NCBI RefSeq assembly: GCF_000239775.1
Contig: NZ_CAFI01000494.1
Location: 1-64,000, forward strand
From: Bradyrhizobium sp. ORS 375
Lineage (GTDB): Bacteria > Pseudomonadota > Alphaproteobacteria > Rhizobiales > Xanthobacteraceae
Direction: 5' to 3'
DNA length: 64,000 nt
A model generated the notes under the pieces. The model did not search any database, was not told the origin of the DNA, and saw nothing but the letters and a program-made list of their open reading frames with translations. The position numbers and the translations under genes are program-made. Shown here piece by piece: positions 9,599 to 18,412 of the stretch (its first letter is position 1; every line of letters begins with the position of its first letter).

Positions 9599-10563
9599 TG
9601 GGACGCTCCGTCGGTTCTGACGATCCGGACCTTCTGCTGCGGCTCACCGCCCAGACGCAGCTCGGCTGCGGCAAACAGCCGATCGACGATCATCACGTTG
9701 CGGAAGGTCCGGTAGTTGACGATCTCCGGCGCGCCGTCTGGGCCAATCACGAACAGCGGCGGCATTTCACCCTGAACGATGCCGCGGGCGAACTCGATGT
9801 AGACCTTGCGCCCATCGTCATAGGCGTTCACCGGCTTCCATGGCGGATCATCGCCCTCGATGCGATAGCGAAGACGCCGTTGCGCCGGATCGGGCAAATC
9901 CGGTCTCAAGGCGGCTTGTTGCGCCCGGACCTTGGCATTCTGCGGATAGTACCAGGCAACGGCTGGCATGTAGGGCTTTTCGCGCGACCGGAGCTCGATC
10001 AGATAGGTCCGCCGGTCGGTGTTGACGACGAGATTGGTCTCGACCGCCGGGCGGGTCGGCTTGACCAGGATGTGCACGCGGCGCGTCTCCCCGGCGCCGC
10101 TCTCGGTGTCACCCACGACCCAGCGCACGGTGTCTCCGGCCGAGACCGGGCCGGAACCAGTAAGCTGCTCGCCCTCTTCGAGCATGATGTCCGTGATCTG
10201 CCCGGGCGCGGCATAGACCTGATAGAGCGCTCCCGGGCTGTAGGCATAGATCTGCGCCGCGTTGAAATACCCCCGCTTCCGCGGCTCCACACGCGCCGCG
10301 CTATTCGCCATCTCGACCCTATCGAGCGGCTCCGACTCCTCCTTCGCCCCGGCCTTGCCGCCGAGCGACACTTTCCACGCCGGCGGCAAATGCAGCGGTC
10401 TTGGCTTATCATCCACGATCGCGGGAGGAGCAGTCAGAGGCGGCACCTCGCTGTCATAGCTGATCTTTGGGGGTGTCGTTGTCACGCAACCGCCTAACGC
10501 GCCAGCAATCGCAGCCGCGTTGATCCATCTGGCCCGCAACACCCAGGCAATCGGATTGCTCAC
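9595..10563 (-). CDS. trbG: TrbG, VirB9-like outer-membrane core lipoprotein
   Basis: The 322-residue protein has a signal sequence ending in L-G-G-C near residue 26, a lipobox, which predicts an outer-membrane-anchored lipoprotein. The remainder matches TrbG/VirB9: an N-terminal beta domain (GYFNAAQIYAYSPGALYQVY) and a C-terminal domain ending in the characteristic NYRTFRNVMIVDRLFAAAEL. VirB9 joins VirB7 and VirB10 in the outer-membrane core complex of the mating channel. It overlaps trbI by an ATGA and its start overlaps the trbF stop (10560-10563), indicating coupling. The N-terminus is slightly longer than in some homologues. Confidence 0.94.
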   Translation of the reverse strand: MSNPIAWVLRARWINAAAIAGALGGCVTTTPPKISYDSEVPPLTAPPAIVDDKPRPLHLPPAWKVSLGGKAGAKEESEPLDRVEMANSAARVEPRKRGYFNAAQIYAYSPGALYQVYAAPGQITDIMLEEGEQLTGSGPVSAGDTVRWVVGDTESGAGETRRVHILVKPTRPAVETNLVVNTDRRTYLIELRSREKPYMPAVAWYYPQNAKVRAQQAALRPDLPDPAQRRLRYRIEGDDPPWKPVNAYDDGRKVYIEFARGIVQGEMPPLFVIGPDGAPEIVNYRTFRNVMIVDRLFAAAELRLGGEPQQKVRIVRTDGASQ

Positions 10564-11243
10564 TGCGACAACTCCTTCGACCAGTTGATGGCATGGATGT
10601 AGACGCCGAGCGGATTCTTCCGCAGCCGATCGGCATTGTCGGGCATTGCGAGCACGATGGTGAGGATCGCGCTCCAGCGCTCGGTCGCGCCGAGCGCGCC
10701 GTTCTCATAGCGGCGCTCAACCCACGCGATCCGAAAGCTGTCGGGTGAAGCGCGGATGACGCTGGAAACCTCGACAGAGACCTGGGTCCTACCGAGCCGC
10801 GTGAAGGGATCGTTGGAGCGCGCATAGTCATTGAGCGCCGCCGCTCCACGATCGGTCGTAAAGTCGTAAGCGCGCAGCCAATTCTGGCGCAGCACGATGC
10901 CGTCGGCCGGCAGGCCCCTCACATCCTCGATGAAGCGTGCGAGATGGAAGGCGACTTGCGGATCGGTCGGCCTGTAGTCTGCGATGGCCGGCGCCACGCG
11001 CTGGACCTCGCCGAGATGGCCGACCTCGACCACCCACGGAGTCACTGTCCCGCGTGTCGACTGCCAGATCAGCGCGGCAGCAAAGCTGGCCGCGAGGACA
11101 AGGCAGCCGAATGCCATCAGCCGCCAGTTCCGGGCCTGGACGCGCGCCGAACCAATGCGCTCGTCCCAAACCTGGGCCGCCTTCTGATATGGCGTCACCG
11201 GCTCGGGCGTGCGGCCGTAGTGAACGGATGGACGCTTGAACAT
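10560..11243 (-). CDS. trbF: TrbF, VirB8-like inner-membrane T4SS protein
   Basis: This 227-residue protein has the VirB8/TrbF layout: a short cytoplasmic N-terminus, a single transmembrane helix (MAFGCLVLAASFAAALIW, about residues 43-60) and a periplasmic NTF2-like domain. The domain contains IADYRPTDPQVAFHLARFIEDVRG and ends near NPLGVYIHAINWSKEL. VirB8 nucleates channel assembly at the inner membrane. ATG 11243 is chosen over upstream in-frame starts because those lie inside trbL and because family proteins begin with a short basic F-K-R-P segment. It starts one base after the trbL stop and overlaps trbG. Confidence 0.93.
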   Translation of the reverse strand: MFKRPSVHYGRTPEPVTPYQKAAQVWDERIGSARVQARNWRLMAFGCLVLAASFAAALIWQSTRGTVTPWVVEVGHLGEVQRVAPAIADYRPTDPQVAFHLARFIEDVRGLPADGIVLRQNWLRAYDFTTDRGAAALNDYARSNDPFTRLGRTQVSVEVSSVIRASPDSFRIAWVERRYENGALGATERWSAILTIVLAMPDNADRLRKNPLGVYIHAINWSKELSQ

Positions 11244-11244
11244 G

Positions 11245-12468
11245 TCAGGATTTCCCCTCGGAGAGATCGACGGAGCCGCCATGCCCGCCTTGCTCGGCAT
11301 TGCGCACGGCCTGCGTGGTCGTGGATGTGCCCTGATGGATGGCTCGCGCCGCCTTGATGCGTTGCGCCCAACGGGGCGAGCTGCTGGCCGAAACTTCGCC
11401 CTCAGCTCCATGAGAGCCATGGACGCCGTTGCTCCGTGCCTCCGCCTTCTGACGAAGCGGGCTTCCGATTGCCCCCGCCTCATCAGCTCCAGGAGTGCCA
11501 CCGCGCAAAATGCTGGACGCACCAGAGCGAAGGGAAGCAGCCGCCTTTGCTGAGCCGGAGAAGGCAGCACCAGTGAGCCCCGCAGCTCCTGCCGCCAGAC
11601 CAGTGCCAGCCACGACAAGGCCGCCTACCGCCAATGATGCGCCGGCAGCGCTACCGGCGCCCAGCTGCGGCCCGCCCGAAACCAGTCCATTGGCAATGCC
11701 GGGTCCAAACAGTCCGAGACCGAGCAGCGACAGCGATGCCAGTACCAGAGCCATGGCGCTGTCGATCGTCGGGGGATCACCACCGGCGGCTTGCGTGAGC
11801 TGACCGAACAAGGTCGAACCGATTCCGGAGATCACGGCAAGCACGAGGACCTTGATGCCCGACGAGATGACGTTGCCGAGCACCCGCTCTGCGGCGAACG
11901 CAGTCTTACCAAACAGGCCGAACGGAATCAGCACGAAGCCGGCGAGCGTCGTCAGCTTGAACTCGATCAGCGTCACGAACAACTGTATCGCCAGGATGAA
12001 GAAGGCGAGCAGTACGACCACCCAGGCGAACAGGAGAACGGCAATCTGAACGAAATTCTCGAAGAAGCTGACATAGCCCATCAGGCTCGAGATCGCCTGC
12101 AAGAGGGGACGCCCGGCATCGAGGCCCACCTGCGCAATCTTGCCCGGCCGCAGGAAATCCGCCGTCGACAGCGCCGAGCCAGACGCCTTCAGGCCTAATG
12201 CAGCGAAGCTCTCGAAGACGACGCGGGCGAGGCTGTTCCAGTTACCGATGAGATAGGCGAAGACACCGACGAACAGTGTCTTCCGCACGAGCCGCGCGAT
12301 GACGTCGTCTTCGCCGCCCCATGCCCAGAACAACGCGGCCAAGGTGACGTCGATGGCCACCAGCGTGGACGCGAGATAGCCGACCTCACCGCCGAGCAGA
12401 CCGAAGCCGCTGTCGATCGACCGGGTGAACGTCTCCAGGAATTGGTCGATGATGCCCGTTCCGGTCAT
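11245..12468 (-). CDS. trbL: TrbL, VirB6-like polytopic T4SS protein
   Basis: The 407-residue TrbL has an N-terminal polytopic membrane part (several hydrophobic segments between about residues 25 and 270) and a glycine/alanine-rich, then polar, serine-rich tail. This is the usual shape of TrbL, which lies in the inner membrane and helps move DNA through the channel, like VirB6. The family opening (IIDQFLETFTRSIDSGFGLL) and the FFENFVQIAVLLFAWVVVLL segment are clear. The trbK entry-exclusion gene usually found between trbJ and trbL is absent: only 53 bases separate trbJ and trbL. Confidence 0.93.
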   Translation of the reverse strand: MTGTGIIDQFLETFTRSIDSGFGLLGGEVGYLASTLVAIDVTLAALFWAWGGEDDVIARLVRKTLFVGVFAYLIGNWNSLARVVFESFAALGLKASGSALSTADFLRPGKIAQVGLDAGRPLLQAISSLMGYVSFFENFVQIAVLLFAWVVVLLAFFILAIQLFVTLIEFKLTTLAGFVLIPFGLFGKTAFAAERVLGNVISSGIKVLVLAVISGIGSTLFGQLTQAAGGDPPTIDSAMALVLASLSLLGLGLFGPGIANGLVSGGPQLGAGSAAGASLAVGGLVVAGTGLAAGAAGLTGAAFSGSAKAAASLRSGASSILRGGTPGADEAGAIGSPLRQKAEARSNGVHGSHGAEGEVSASSSPRWAQRIKAARAIHQGTSTTTQAVRNAEQGGHGGSVDLSEGKS

Positions 12469-12521
12469 TACGAAAGCTCCTTAGTCGGCCGCAAAGCGAT
12501 CCGCGGGTCGGCCACTCATGC

Positions 12522-13250
12522 TCAGTGGAACATTTGCACGTTGGACGGCTGGTAGCCCTGCCCTGGCGTCAGGAAGCGCCGAAGCTGCTCGCGCCCTTGA
12601 TCCTGGGCGGCCGCACGCTGCGCCGTGTCCAGGCTCTGCGCCCTGCCCTGTGCAGCCACCGCCGCCGTGAGATCGGCCAGCTGTTGCGCCTGCAAGGCCA
12701 GGATCTGGTTCCCGGCCTGGGTCACCTGCAGCGCTCCCGTGGCGCCCTGGCTCGCTGTGACCAGTGCGGCCGACTGGCTCCTGACGGCGTCGAGATTGCC
12801 GACGACACCCGCCTGGACCTTCAGCGCGTCCTGAAGCGCGGCCACCGAGGTCTGCCAGCGCGACTGCGCGTTATTGACGAGGTCCTGCGCGGTCGCATTC
12901 GCTTTCGCCGGCGCATAGGTCGTCGCAAAGGCGCGATTGATCTGCTGAACGTCGTAGGCGAGGCGCTGCGCCTGTTTCAGAAGGTCCTGCGTGCGCTGGA
13001 TCGACTGCTGCAGCTGCGTCAGCGAAGAGTATGGCAGGCTCGCGAGATTCTTCGCCTGGTTGATCAGCATCTGCGCCTGGTTCCCTAGTGACAGGATCTG
13101 ATTGTTGATCTGCTGCAGCTCACGCGCGGCGGTGAGGACGTTCTGGGCGTAGTTGTTGGGATCGAACACAACGAGTTGCGCCTGCGACGGCGGTGCCGAA
13201 ACGAGGAAGATCACAGCGACTGAAGCCGCCCATCTCGGCATCCACATCAC
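12522..13250 (-). CDS. trbJ: TrbJ, VirB5-like minor pilus protein
   Basis: The 242-residue protein starts with a signal peptide (cleavage near S-Q-A-Q, residues 22-25). It continues as VVFDPNNYAQNVLTAARELQQ and long glutamine-rich helices, the classic TrbJ/VirB5 pattern. It is exported to the periplasm and the pilus tip, where it helps adhesion to recipients. It overlaps the trbE stop by four bases (13247-13250). The many Gln/Ala residues and coiled-coil character are family features rather than oddities. Confidence 0.92.
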   Translation of the reverse strand: MMWMPRWAASVAVIFLVSAPPSQAQLVVFDPNNYAQNVLTAARELQQINNQILSLGNQAQMLINQAKNLASLPYSSLTQLQQSIQRTQDLLKQAQRLAYDVQQINRAFATTYAPAKANATAQDLVNNAQSRWQTSVAALQDALKVQAGVVGNLDAVRSQSAALVTASQGATGALQVTQAGNQILALQAQQLADLTAAVAAQGRAQSLDTAQRAAAQDQGREQLRRFLTPGQGYQPSNVQMFH

Positions 13251-15688
13251 GAGCCCCTCTCCAGGTTCTCAAGATTCGGGATGAGATCAGCTGCCCAGCC
13301 CGCACCTCGCTGCCGGAGCCAGGCCGCTGCGAATTCCTCCTTCCCGGCCGCCGCCCAAACCTCCGACACCGCCAGTTGATCTGTCTTGGACGAGACCCCC
13401 GTGAATGCGAGTGCCACCTCGCCCAACCCCAGCTCGAACATCCGGTTGCCGCGGCGGGACTGGCAGTAGTAGTCGCGCTTCGGGACTGCGCGGCTGATGA
13501 GCTCGATCTGGCGATCATTGAGGCCGAACCGGCGATAGATCGCCGCAATCTGCGGCTCGATCGCACGCTCATTCGGCAGCAGGATCCGGGTCGGACAGCT
13601 CTCGATGATCGCGGGCGTGATCGCCGAGCCGTTGATGTCGGAGAGTGACTGGGTGGCGAAGATGACCGAGGCGTTCTTCTTCCGCAGCGTCTTCAGCCAC
13701 TCCCGTAGCTGGCCGGCGAAATCGGCATCATCCAGCGCCAGCCAGCCCTCATCGATGATCAGAAGCGTCGGCCGGCCGTCGAGCCGCTGCGCAACCCGGT
13801 GGAAGAGATAGGACAGCACGGCGGGAGCGGCGGCCGTCCCGATCAGTCCCTCGGTCTCGAATGCCTGAACCGATCCATTGCCGAGCGCCTCGTGATCGGC
13901 ATCCAGCAGCCGCCCATGGGCGCCTTCGAGGCAATACGGCTTGAGCGCACGCTTCAAACTATTGGACTGCAGCAGCACCGAAAGGCCGGTCAAGGTGCGC
14001 TCTGCCACCGGTGCAGACGCCAGCGACGTCAAGGCCGACCACAGATGCTCCTTGGCCTCCGGGGTGACCACAATCTTCTCGCGAACCAACAGGCTCGTGA
14101 TCCAGTCGGCCGTCCAGGCGCGCTCAGTCACGTCCTCGATCCCGGCCAAAGGCTGCAGCGCAACCGTGCTTTCGCTATCGGCCGACAGCGCTCCGCCGAG
14201 GTCGTGCCAGTCACCATCCATGGCGAGCGCTGCGACCCGCATTGAGCCGCCGAAGTCGAAGACGAAGATTTGCGAGCCGGGATAGCGGCGGAACTGCAGG
14301 GCCATCACCGCCAGCAGAACCGACTTGCCGGCACCCGTCGGCCCGACCACCAGGGTATGGCCGACATCACCGACATGGAGCGAGAAGCGGAACGGCGTCG
14401 CCCCTTCCGTCCGGCCAAATAGCAGCGGCGGAGCCTTCAGGTGGTGATCGCGCGTCTCGCCGGCCCAGACCGCCGACAGCGGAATCATGTGCGCCAGATT
14501 CAGCGTCGAGAGCGGCGGCTGGCGAACATTGGCGTAGACGTGCCCAGGCAGACCGCTAAGCCAGGCTTCGACGGCATTCACGCTTTCGGCCATGCAGGTG
14601 AAGTCGCGGCCCTGGATGACCTTCTCGACCAAGCGCCGCTTCTCGTCCGCTCGTGCCGGGTCCGCATCCCAGACCGTCACTGTCGCGGTGACATAGGCCT
14701 GGCCGACGTCGTCGGAGCCGAGGTCCTGAAGCGCCGCGTCGGCATCGATCGCCTTGTTATGCGCATCGGTATCCACCAGGCTCGCCGGCTCGTTGGTCAT
14801 CACCTCCTTGAGAAGGGCAGCCAGCGATTTGCGCTTGGCGAACCACTGCCGGCGGATGCGCGTGACGAGCTTCACCGCATCCTGCTTGTCCAGCATGATG
14901 GCGCGGGTCGACCAGCGATAGGCAAAGGCCAGCCGGTTCAGATCATCCAGGATCCCCGGCGTCGTTGCCGACGGAAACCCGACGATGGTGAGCACACGCA
15001 GATGAACCGATCCCAGCATCGGCTCTAGACCGCATGTGAGCGGCTGGTCGGCCAGCAGGCCGTCGAGATGCATCGGGATTTCGGGGACGCGGACGCGCTG
15101 GCGCTGGGTCGAGATCGTCGAATGCAGGTAGCTCAGCACGGCGTCGTCACCCAGCCAGGCACATTCCGGCATGAAGCCGGCAATCAGCTGCAGGATGCGA
15201 TCGGTGCGGTCGACGAAGCCGCGCAGGATCTCCCGGCCGTTGACGCCATCGGATTGCGGTCGGCCCTCGTAGAGAAGGCGTTCGGAACGTGCGACGTCCT
15301 CGCGCGGCGGCAGGTAGAGAAACGTCAGAAAATAGCTCGACTCATAGTGGGCCCCCTCTTCCTCGAACTGCGCCTTCCGCTCGGCATCGACCAGCGCGGA
15401 CGCGGCATCCGGAAACATGCAAGGCGGATAGGCTCCTGCTGAATGACGTTGCGCCTCCACGAAGATGGCCCAGCCCGATCCCAGCTGCCGCAGCGTGCTG
15501 TTGAGGCGGGCAGCGACAGCCACGAGCTCGGACTCGACCGAACTCTCCAGATCAGGACCTCGGAAACGCGCCGTTCGCTGCAGCGAGCCGTCCTTGTTGA
15601 GGACGATGCCTTCATCGACCAGCGCCGCCCAAGGCAGAAAGTCGGCCAAACGTATGTTGGTGCGGCGATATTCGGCGAGATTGAACAT
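13247..15688 (-). CDS. trbE: TrbE, VirB4-like T4SS ATPase
   Basis: The 813-residue VirB4-family ATPase energises pilus assembly and substrate transfer at the inner membrane. The sequence shows Walker A GPTGAGKS near residue 453, the Walker B region LLIIDEGWLALDD and the downstream FATQSLSDI and SRRGNRMFELGLGE motifs typical of TrbE. The N-terminal CagE_TrbE_VirB domain is complete. ATG 15688 is used because TrbE proteins begin M-F-N-L-A-E-Y; the frame is open further upstream but that extension overlaps trbD and looks unlike the family. All catalytic motifs are intact, so the protein appears functional. Confidence 0.95.
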   Translation of the reverse strand: MFNLAEYRRTNIRLADFLPWAALVDEGIVLNKDGSLQRTARFRGPDLESSVESELVAVAARLNSTLRQLGSGWAIFVEAQRHSAGAYPPCMFPDAASALVDAERKAQFEEEGAHYESSYFLTFLYLPPREDVARSERLLYEGRPQSDGVNGREILRGFVDRTDRILQLIAGFMPECAWLGDDAVLSYLHSTISTQRQRVRVPEIPMHLDGLLADQPLTCGLEPMLGSVHLRVLTIVGFPSATTPGILDDLNRLAFAYRWSTRAIMLDKQDAVKLVTRIRRQWFAKRKSLAALLKEVMTNEPASLVDTDAHNKAIDADAALQDLGSDDVGQAYVTATVTVWDADPARADEKRRLVEKVIQGRDFTCMAESVNAVEAWLSGLPGHVYANVRQPPLSTLNLAHMIPLSAVWAGETRDHHLKAPPLLFGRTEGATPFRFSLHVGDVGHTLVVGPTGAGKSVLLAVMALQFRRYPGSQIFVFDFGGSMRVAALAMDGDWHDLGGALSADSESTVALQPLAGIEDVTERAWTADWITSLLVREKIVVTPEAKEHLWSALTSLASAPVAERTLTGLSVLLQSNSLKRALKPYCLEGAHGRLLDADHEALGNGSVQAFETEGLIGTAAAPAVLSYLFHRVAQRLDGRPTLLIIDEGWLALDDADFAGQLREWLKTLRKKNASVIFATQSLSDINGSAITPAIIESCPTRILLPNERAIEPQIAAIYRRFGLNDRQIELISRAVPKRDYYCQSRRGNRMFELGLGEVALAFTGVSSKTDQLAVSEVWAAAGKEEFAAAWLRQRGAGWAADLIPNLENLERGS

Positions 15689-15696
15689 GGCTGACC

Positions 15697-15960
15697 TCAC
15701 TGACCGAGATGACCGGGAATACGCAGATGACGGCGCACCACTTCGACGAACCATGGATCGCGCTTGGTGGCCCACACCGCGATCACGTGGCCGACAAACC
15801 AGAGCAGCAGGCCGAAGAACCAGAGGCGTAGACCTAGACCCAGCGCTGCCGACAGCGTGCCGTTGACGATTGCGACTGAGCGCGGCGCCCCACCGAGCAG
15901 GATCGGCTCCGTCAGGGAGCGATGGACCGGCGCGACAAAACCTTTGACCTGTTCATCCAT
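15697..15960 (-). CDS. trbD: TrbD, VirB3-like inner-membrane protein
   Basis: An 87-residue protein with the VirB3/TrbD pattern: a short polar start (VKGFVAPVHRSLTEPILLGG), a G-A-P-R turn, and two adjacent hydrophobic segments (about residues 30-65). It then ends with KRDPWFVEVVRRHL. VirB3 helps VirB4 and pilin at the inner membrane. Its ATG overlaps the trbC stop (ATGA at 15957-15960 region) and its stop lies eight bases before trbE. The frame is open upstream but the extension has no family similarity. Confidence 0.9.
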   Translation of the reverse strand: MDEQVKGFVAPVHRSLTEPILLGGAPRSVAIVNGTLSAALGLGLRLWFFGLLLWFVGHVIAVWATKRDPWFVEVVRRHLRIPGHLGQ

Positions 15961-16283
15961 CAGATCATCACCCCGCCGCCGAAGGAGAAGAACGACAGGA
16001 AGAAGCTTGAGGCCGCAAAGGCGATGGAGAGCCCGAACACGATCTGGATCAGCCGCCGGAAGCCGCCCGAGGTCTCTCCGAAGGCAAGCGACAGACCGGT
16101 CGTAATGATGATGATCACGGCGACGATCTTGGCGACCGGCCCTTCGACCGACAGCAGGATCTGATTGAGCGGCTGCTCCCACGGCATGTTCGAGCCGGCG
16201 GCGTGAGCGGGGGCTTCGAGCAGCATCGAGACCGCCGCCACAACAACCCAACTCGCCGGCAATGTTCTCATCGGTATCGTCAC
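15960..16283 (-). CDS. trbC: TrbC, VirB2-like pilin
   Basis: A 107-residue prepilin. It has an N-terminal signal peptide (cleavage near A-H-A-A, residues 26-29), then two hydrophobic helices (VAKIVAVIIIITTGLSLAFG and a second ending in FFSFGGGVMI) separated by a short polar loop (ETSGGFRRLI). This is the VirB2/TrbC cyclic pilin layout. The start is GTG at 16283, overlapping the trbB stop (GTGA); an ATG four codons later is the alternative. The protein forms the body of the conjugative pilus. Confidence 0.9.
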   Translation of the reverse strand: MTIPMRTLPASWVVVAAVSMLLEAPAHAAGSNMPWEQPLNQILLSVEGPVAKIVAVIIIITTGLSLAFGETSGGFRRLIQIVFGLSIAFAASSFFLSFFSFGGGVMI

Positions 16284-17245
16284 CAGTGATCTCCCATGTG
16301 TGCGAGGACGTAGTCTCCGGATTCAGAAAGCCCCTCCACGCGCACGAGCTCGCTCAGGCGGCGCGCGCGACCGCGGCCGGTCAGTACGGCGATCACGTCG
16401 ATGGTTTCGGCAATCAGGGCTCGCGGCACGGTCACCACGGCCTCCTGGACCAACTGCTCCAGCCGCCGGAGCGCGCCGAGCGCAGAGCCCGCGTGAATCG
16501 TACCGATGCCGCCGGGATGCCCCGTGCCCCAGGCCTTCAGGAGATCGAGCGCCTCAGGACCGCGTACTTCGCCGATCGGAATACGATCCGGCCGAAGGCG
16601 CAAAGACGAACGAACAAGATCGGAAAGCGACGCCACGCCGTCCTTGGTCCGAAGCGCGACCAGATTGGGCGCAAAGCACTGCAGCTCACGGGTATCCTCG
16701 ATCAGCACGACACGGTCTGATGTCCCCGCGACCACCTCTAGCAGCGCATTGGTCAGCGTGGTCTTGCCAGTCGACGTGCCTCCGGCCACCAGAATGTTGC
16801 AGCGATCGAGCACGGCTTTCCGCAAGCCACCAGCCTGCACCAGGCTCATGATGCCGTCAGCGACGTAATGATCGAGCGTGAAGACCGCGATGGCCGGCTT
16901 GCGGATCGCGAAGGTCGGCGCGGCGACGACGGGCGGAAGCAAACCTTCGAACCGTTCGCCCGTACCCGGCAATTCTGCCGAGACGCGCGGGGATCCCGCA
17001 TGGACCTCGAGCCCGACATGGTGGGCGACGAGACGAATGATCCGCTCGCCATCATCAGCGGAAACCATCTCGCCCGTGTCAACCAGACCGGATGCCAGAC
17101 GATCAGCCCAGAGCCGGCCGTCCGGATTGAGCATCACCTCGACCACAGATGCATCGTCGAGAAGGAGCTCGACTGCCGGCCCCAGAGCTGTTCTCAGCAT
17201 GCGCGCGCCACGCGAGGCAATCTGCGTTTGAGCGATCCCCGTCAC
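16280..17245 (-). CDS. trbB: TrbB, VirB11-like T4SS ATPase
   Basis: The 321-residue hexameric VirB11-type ATPase drives pilus assembly and substrate passage. Motifs are Walker [11 protein letters not shown] near residues 153-162, the Asp box [10 protein letters not shown], Walker B-like [26 protein letters not shown], split across the segment, and the His box GTIHA. The frame is open to a TTG at 17299, but GTG 17245 is preferred. It is preceded by CGGAG at a good distance and gives the family start V-T-G-I-A. It is the first gene of the trb operon, so the promoter should lie upstream in 17246-17870. Confidence 0.94.
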   Translation of the reverse strand: MTGIAQTQIASRGARMLRTALGPAVELLLDDASVVEVMLNPDGRLWADRLASGLVDTGEMVSADDGERIIRLVAHHVGLEVHAGSPRVSAELPGTGERFEGLLPPVVAAPTFAIRKPAIAVFTLDHYVADGIMSLVQAGGLRKAVLDRCNILVAGGTSTGKTTLTNALLEVVAGTSDRVVLIEDTRELQCFAPNLVALRTKDGVASLSDLVRSSLRLRPDRIPIGEVRGPEALDLLKAWGTGHPGGIGTIHAGSALGALRRLEQLVQEAVVTVPRALIAETIDVIAVLTGRGRARRLSELVRVEGLSESGDYVLAHMGDHW

Positions 17246-17869
17246 CCCTGATCTCCGATTCGTCCAAGCGCACGCGCGGCGCGCGAACCGGATGATCAAA
17301 GAATGCAGCAGCTCCGCTGAGCAAGATCACGCTCGCCAACTGCGCGCTCTGGCGAAGAAAAGGGTAGACGCTGAGCTTGAAGGCCACTGCTGGAAAGTCA
17401 CAAAGGATGCGGCGCACCTCACGACCGCCGCACCTGAGTCGATCGTCCGACTGCCTTGGTCGCCGGCTTTGTGCGGATTGAGAGCCGAGCGAGGGCGGTA
17501 GTCTCGAGGGTAACATTCAAGCCGAACACCTGATGAGCATCAGCGGATGGTGCCGTCTTCTTTTAGGCTCCAATGCGCCACCAGCAATTCTTGCGCGTAT
17601 TGTGCACGCCCCCTCCGGAAATCACAAAACACTCAGGACGGCGTTCGCTCGCCCGACCATCTCCTCTGGAAATAGCCCGAGATGACCAAAAGCTCCGCAC
17701 GTTTGATGGTCCGGCTGTACGAGAGAGCCGAGCAGGCTCGCAACTGGTAGGAAGACCAGAGCCAGACTCTTTGGCCCGAACTAAACGCGAGCTCGACGGA
17801 GTTGTACGCGGACCGAAGGCCCCAGAACGTGCATTCTTAACTTCTGCAACGGATGACGGGCAGTCTGGT
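17246..17869. other. Intergenic region upstream of trbB
   Basis: About 620 bases without a supportable gene. In related elements this position holds the traG/CopG end directly before trbB. Here it marks one edge of the inserted chemoreceptor block. The promoter for the minus-strand trb operon should be in it, but I could not pick a clear -35/-10 pair or operator. Confidence 0.45.
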
Positions 17870-18190
17870 TTACCTCAATGTCTTCCGCACAGCCGAGACA
17901 TTCAGCCGTATATCCGCAATGACTTGCTCCGCCAAATCCATTTGCTGCCGGATTATTCGTACAAATTCGTCTGACGAGCTTGGAGCTAGGCCTTCGCTCG
18001 GGTCACATTCGCGTTCAATCTTTTGTAGCAGACAGCGCCATGAAGATAGCTGCTGCTCCAGCCTGTCGGCTTGCCTCACAATTGCTGAGGATAGGTGTTC
18101 CGCGACAACTGCGTTCAAATGGGGCACAGGTGACTGCTGGACCAAAGCTACTGCTTTTTTTGAACCGGGGAACTGTATTATGTCTGGCAT
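17870..18190 (-). CDS. Small hypothetical protein
   Basis: A 106-residue protein beginning M-P-D-I-I-Q-F-P-G and ending in amphipathic helices (VRIIRQQMDLAEQVIADIRL). It has no signal peptide or membrane segment. The ATG at 18190 is preferred over one 19 codons upstream because the protein-like start is there; the ribosome site is weak. Leading I-I-Q-F-P-G motifs occur in many small rhizobial proteins of unknown role, a recollection rather than a search result. The helical character suggests a small oligomeric or regulatory protein. It lies just downstream (in its own direction) of the first chemoreceptor gene. Confidence 0.5.
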   Translation of the reverse strand: MPDIIQFPGSKKAVALVQQSPVPHLNAVVAEHLSSAIVRQADRLEQQLSSWRCLLQKIERECDPSEGLAPSSSDEFVRIIRQQMDLAEQVIADIRLNVSAVRKTLR

Positions 18191-18412
18191 GGCCCATTCA
18201 CCATCTAAAACGCAGGACAAAGAAAATGCCGCAGATCTCATTGCCATCTGAGCACAGATGGCAAGATTGCGTAGCTATACTTAGCCGAGCGTGAAACGCG
18301 CACCTGATAGATCTCCCAAACGGGCCATTTTGCGCGATTTCGCTTTCCGACGTTCGCAATCATGGACGATCCGTGAGGGCAAAGGTGCGCCTTGCCATCT
18401 ACGACGTTTCGC

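Noticed and set aside
9562-10497. Plus-strand 311-residue open frame
   Set aside because: Antisense shadow of trbG, which has complete family motifs on the other strand.
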